DNA from: UBA7328 sp965247965
Lineage (GTDB): Bacteria; Bacteroidota; Bacteroidia; Chitinophagales; Saprospiraceae
Assembly: GCA_965247965.1 (NCBI GenBank)
Contig: OZ252053.1
Coordinates: 5,766,001 to 5,830,000 of the forward strand
DNA: 64,000 bases
Direction: 5' to 3'
Part shown: one piece after another, positions 62,492-64,000 of the stretch
Numbering within the stretch: position 1 is the first letter of the stretch
Layout of the letters: each line of letters starts with the position of its first letter
Position numbers and translations under genes: made by a program
Notes under the pieces: model-generated
What the model saw: the letters and a program-made list of their open reading frames with translations, nothing else
Told to the model about the DNA's origin: nothing
Database searches by the model: none

Positions 62492-64000
62492 ATGTTCATT
62501 AAAACTACTAAATCCAGAAATCACACCTACCTTCAAATAGTCGAGTCCTATCGCATGGACGGCAAAGTCAAGCACAAAGTCCTTCTTAACCTAGGCAGGT
62601 TGGATGTCTTACGACAAGATCGCACCCTTGAAACCATTGGCCGTAAACTCTTGACCTTGTCGGGAATGGATGCCAATAGCATTTCGGACATGAAAGAGGT
62701 TAAAAGACTTTGTTATGGTCATGTGGTTTATGAAAAGATTTGGGAAAAATTAGGCCTTGCTACAATTCTTGATAAGGTAGGAGCAAAGCATAGAAGGCTT
62801 GGCTTTTCCCTGAGTAGGGTTACTTTTTATATGGCAATACATAGACTATTGCGGTGCAAATCAAAATTAAGAGCCTACCAGGATCAAATTGAATTCAAGG
62901 GAATGGACAGCAATATTGAACTTCATCAACTCTACAGAAACCTCGACTGGTTAGCTACTCATAAGGAGGAAATAGAACAAGGTATGTTCAAAAGATATTG
63001 CGATCTGTTTAACTCAACTATAGATGTAGCCTTCTATGATGTAACCACTTTTCATTTTGAGAGTGTGAGGCCTGACGAGTTAAAAGACTTTGGGTTCAGT
63101 AAAAATGGAAAGTTCAACGAGGTGCAGGTAGTGATGGGATTGTTTACCGATCAGCAAGGTCGCCCTATAGGTTATGAATTATTCCCAGGAAATACATCAG
63201 ATGGCAAGACGATGATCGATGCGTTGAACATACTCAAAGATCGGTTCAACATCAATCAAGTTGTCATAGTAGCCGATAAGGGGCTGAATAGTAAAAACAA
63301 CTTTCACCTCATCAGACAAGCAGGATATGAATACATTGTGAGTTCAAAACTAAAAGTCCAAGCCAAACCTATACAGGATCAGGTATGGGCTAATGAGGGT
63401 TACCATAATCATGAAGTGGACAAAGACACAGCAGAAGTATTGTTCAGATATAAATCTGTGGATCTGGAGGTATCCTATAAAGACGAACAAGGTCAACAAC
63501 ATGAATGGAAAGATAAACTCATAATAAGTTGGTCAAAACAACGAGCGGTAAAAGATCAAAAAGACAGAAAAAGACAAGTCGAAAAGGCCGAAGCCATGGT
63601 CGACCAAGGCCAGGTGCCCAGCAGTAAAAAGGGTGCAAAGAGGTACGTCAAAATAGAATATGAGAACAAGACACCACCTACTCTGGATGAAGAACGAATC
63701 AAAGAAGATAGCAAGTGGGACGGATATTATGGTATTCAGTCAAGCCGCAAAGACATGAGTGAATTTGCTATTATGAAAGCCTACCACAATCTATGGCGCA
63801 TAGAAGAAAGCTTTCGCATTCTAAAAACAACTATGAAAACACGACCGATATTCCATTGGACACCCAATAGAATAAAAGGCCACTTTGTAGTGTGCTTCAT
63901 TTCCTTTGCAATGGAAAGAGCTCTGGAAGAAACTCTACGAAGTAAGGAAATCGAAATAAGTCCTGAAAAAATAAAAGATGAACTCAATCAACTCCAGGTA
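62492..64000 (+). CDS. IS1634-family transposase, runs off window
   Basis: The frame is open from ATG 62492 to the window end with no stop, more than 500 codons. The N-terminus (MFIKTTKSRNHTYLQIVESY, HKVLLNLGRLDVL) and the DDE landmarks VAFYDVTTFHFES, VVIVADKGLNSKNN and YHNLWRIEESFRILKTTMKT are typical of IS1634. The left inverted repeat should lie between about 62330 and 62460 but I could not define it without the other end. Confidence 0.88.
   Translation, partial: MFIKTTKSRNHTYLQIVESYRMDGKVKHKVLLNLGRLDVLRQDRTLETIGRKLLTLSGMDANSISDMKEVKRLCYGHVVYEKIWEKLGLATILDKVGAKHRRLGFSLSRVTFYMAIHRLLRCKSKLRAYQDQIEFKGMDSNIELHQLYRNLDWLATHKEEIEQGMFKRYCDLFNSTIDVAFYDVTTFHFESVRPDELKDFGFSKNGKFNEVQVVMGLFTDQQGRPIGYELFPGNTSDGKTMIDALNILKDRFNINQVVIVADKGLNSKNNFHLIRQAGYEYIVSSKLKVQAKPIQDQVWANEGYHNHEVDKDTAEVLFRYKSVDLEVSYKDEQGQQHEWKDKLIISWSKQRAVKDQKDRKRQVEKAEAMVDQGQVPSSKKGAKRYVKIEYENKTPPTLDEERIKEDSKWDGYYGIQSSRKDMSEFAIMKAYHNLWRIEESFRILKTTMKTRPIFHWTPNRIKGHFVVCFISFAMERALEETLRSKEIEISPEKIKDELNQLQV

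Noticed and set aside
1..64000. CRISPR array, prophage, tRNA or rRNA genes
   Set aside because: No regular repeat-spacer pattern, phage structural genes or tRNA/rRNA-like sequences were noticed.

Overview
The window looks like a chromosomal stretch of an AT-rich Bacteroidota bacterium, probably a marine or sediment Saprospiria/Cytophagia-type heterotroph. This rests on lipoproteins with short N-termini and no clear Shine-Dalgarno sites, stand-alone RRM proteins, Bacteroidota-type Crp/Fnr and C39-ABC families, secreted GSDH/PVC-type dehydrogenases, and KduI/KduD. No rRNA, tRNA, CRISPR array or prophage was seen. The genus cannot be fixed from the sequence alone.

Layout. 1-4.2 kb is an IS scrap heap: two ISKra4-like copies (one cut by the window edge) bracket truncated IS4 and IS6 transposases and a truncated C39 peptidase/ABC transporter gene. 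4.3-7.2 kb holds an SLC13/TrkA-C permease between two near-identical RRM genes that share leader and terminator. 7.3-10.4 kb has an FG-GAP protein, a hairpin-rich repeat, a RES/Xre toxin-antitoxin pair and a flavin amine oxidase. 10.4-17.2 kb has a homocysteine S-methyltransferase split by an IS, an alpha/beta hydrolase, a RAYT-like HUH transposase between hairpins, MetY, an arylsulfotransferase relic and an MFS transporter. 17.3-31.3 kb has Phd/VapC, a molybdenum hydroxylase pair (IorAB type), a tiny basic protein, a large outer-membrane peptidase-like protein, an amine-oxidase relic, a double-OmpA protein, an antitoxin beside a collapsed PIN toxin, an epoxide hydrolase, an alcohol dehydrogenase and a TPR lipoprotein.

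At 31.4-33.2 kb lies a GC-rich insert (a sulfatase and a piece of a DUF1553 protein) of planctomycete character. 34.7-42.9 kb, read leftward, is a uronate/sugar-acid catabolic cluster: a GSDH/cytochrome c/CBM6 lipoprotein, a Tat-exported enolase-superfamily dehydratase, kduI and kduD, with kduD split by a 2.3-kb IS. 43-48 kb has adenine deaminase, L-serine dehydratase and an NSS transporter. An IS4-type element with a clear 9-bp target duplication follows at 48.1-49.4 kb. 49.5-55.1 kb has a 1296-residue DUF6807/PVC-dehydrogenase/cytochrome protein, a dead hicAB pair and a Gfo/Idh/MocA oxidoreductase. 55.1-61.2 kb has a Crp/Fnr regulator with an in-frame stop, arsM behind an FNR-type site, DinB, PhoD-like phosphatase, DUF2157 and GDYXXLXY genes. 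The right end holds relics of S9 peptidase and DUF1800 genes and an IS1634-family transposase running off the window.

The overriding theme is gene erosion. At least eleven loci are broken: by IS insertion (homocysteine methyltransferase, kduD, C39-ABC, probably DUF1800), by internal deletion (amine oxidase 2, PIN toxin, arylsulfotransferase) and by point lesions (hicA, hicB, Crp/Fnr, DUF1800). I did not find one clearly new multi-gene system. The best leads are the conserved RRM leader palindromes, the FNR-box/arsM/broken-regulator locus, two IS elements with apparent -1 frameshifting on A-runs, the 78/79-bp MITE-like pair, the outer-membrane peptidase architecture and the foreign GC-rich insert.
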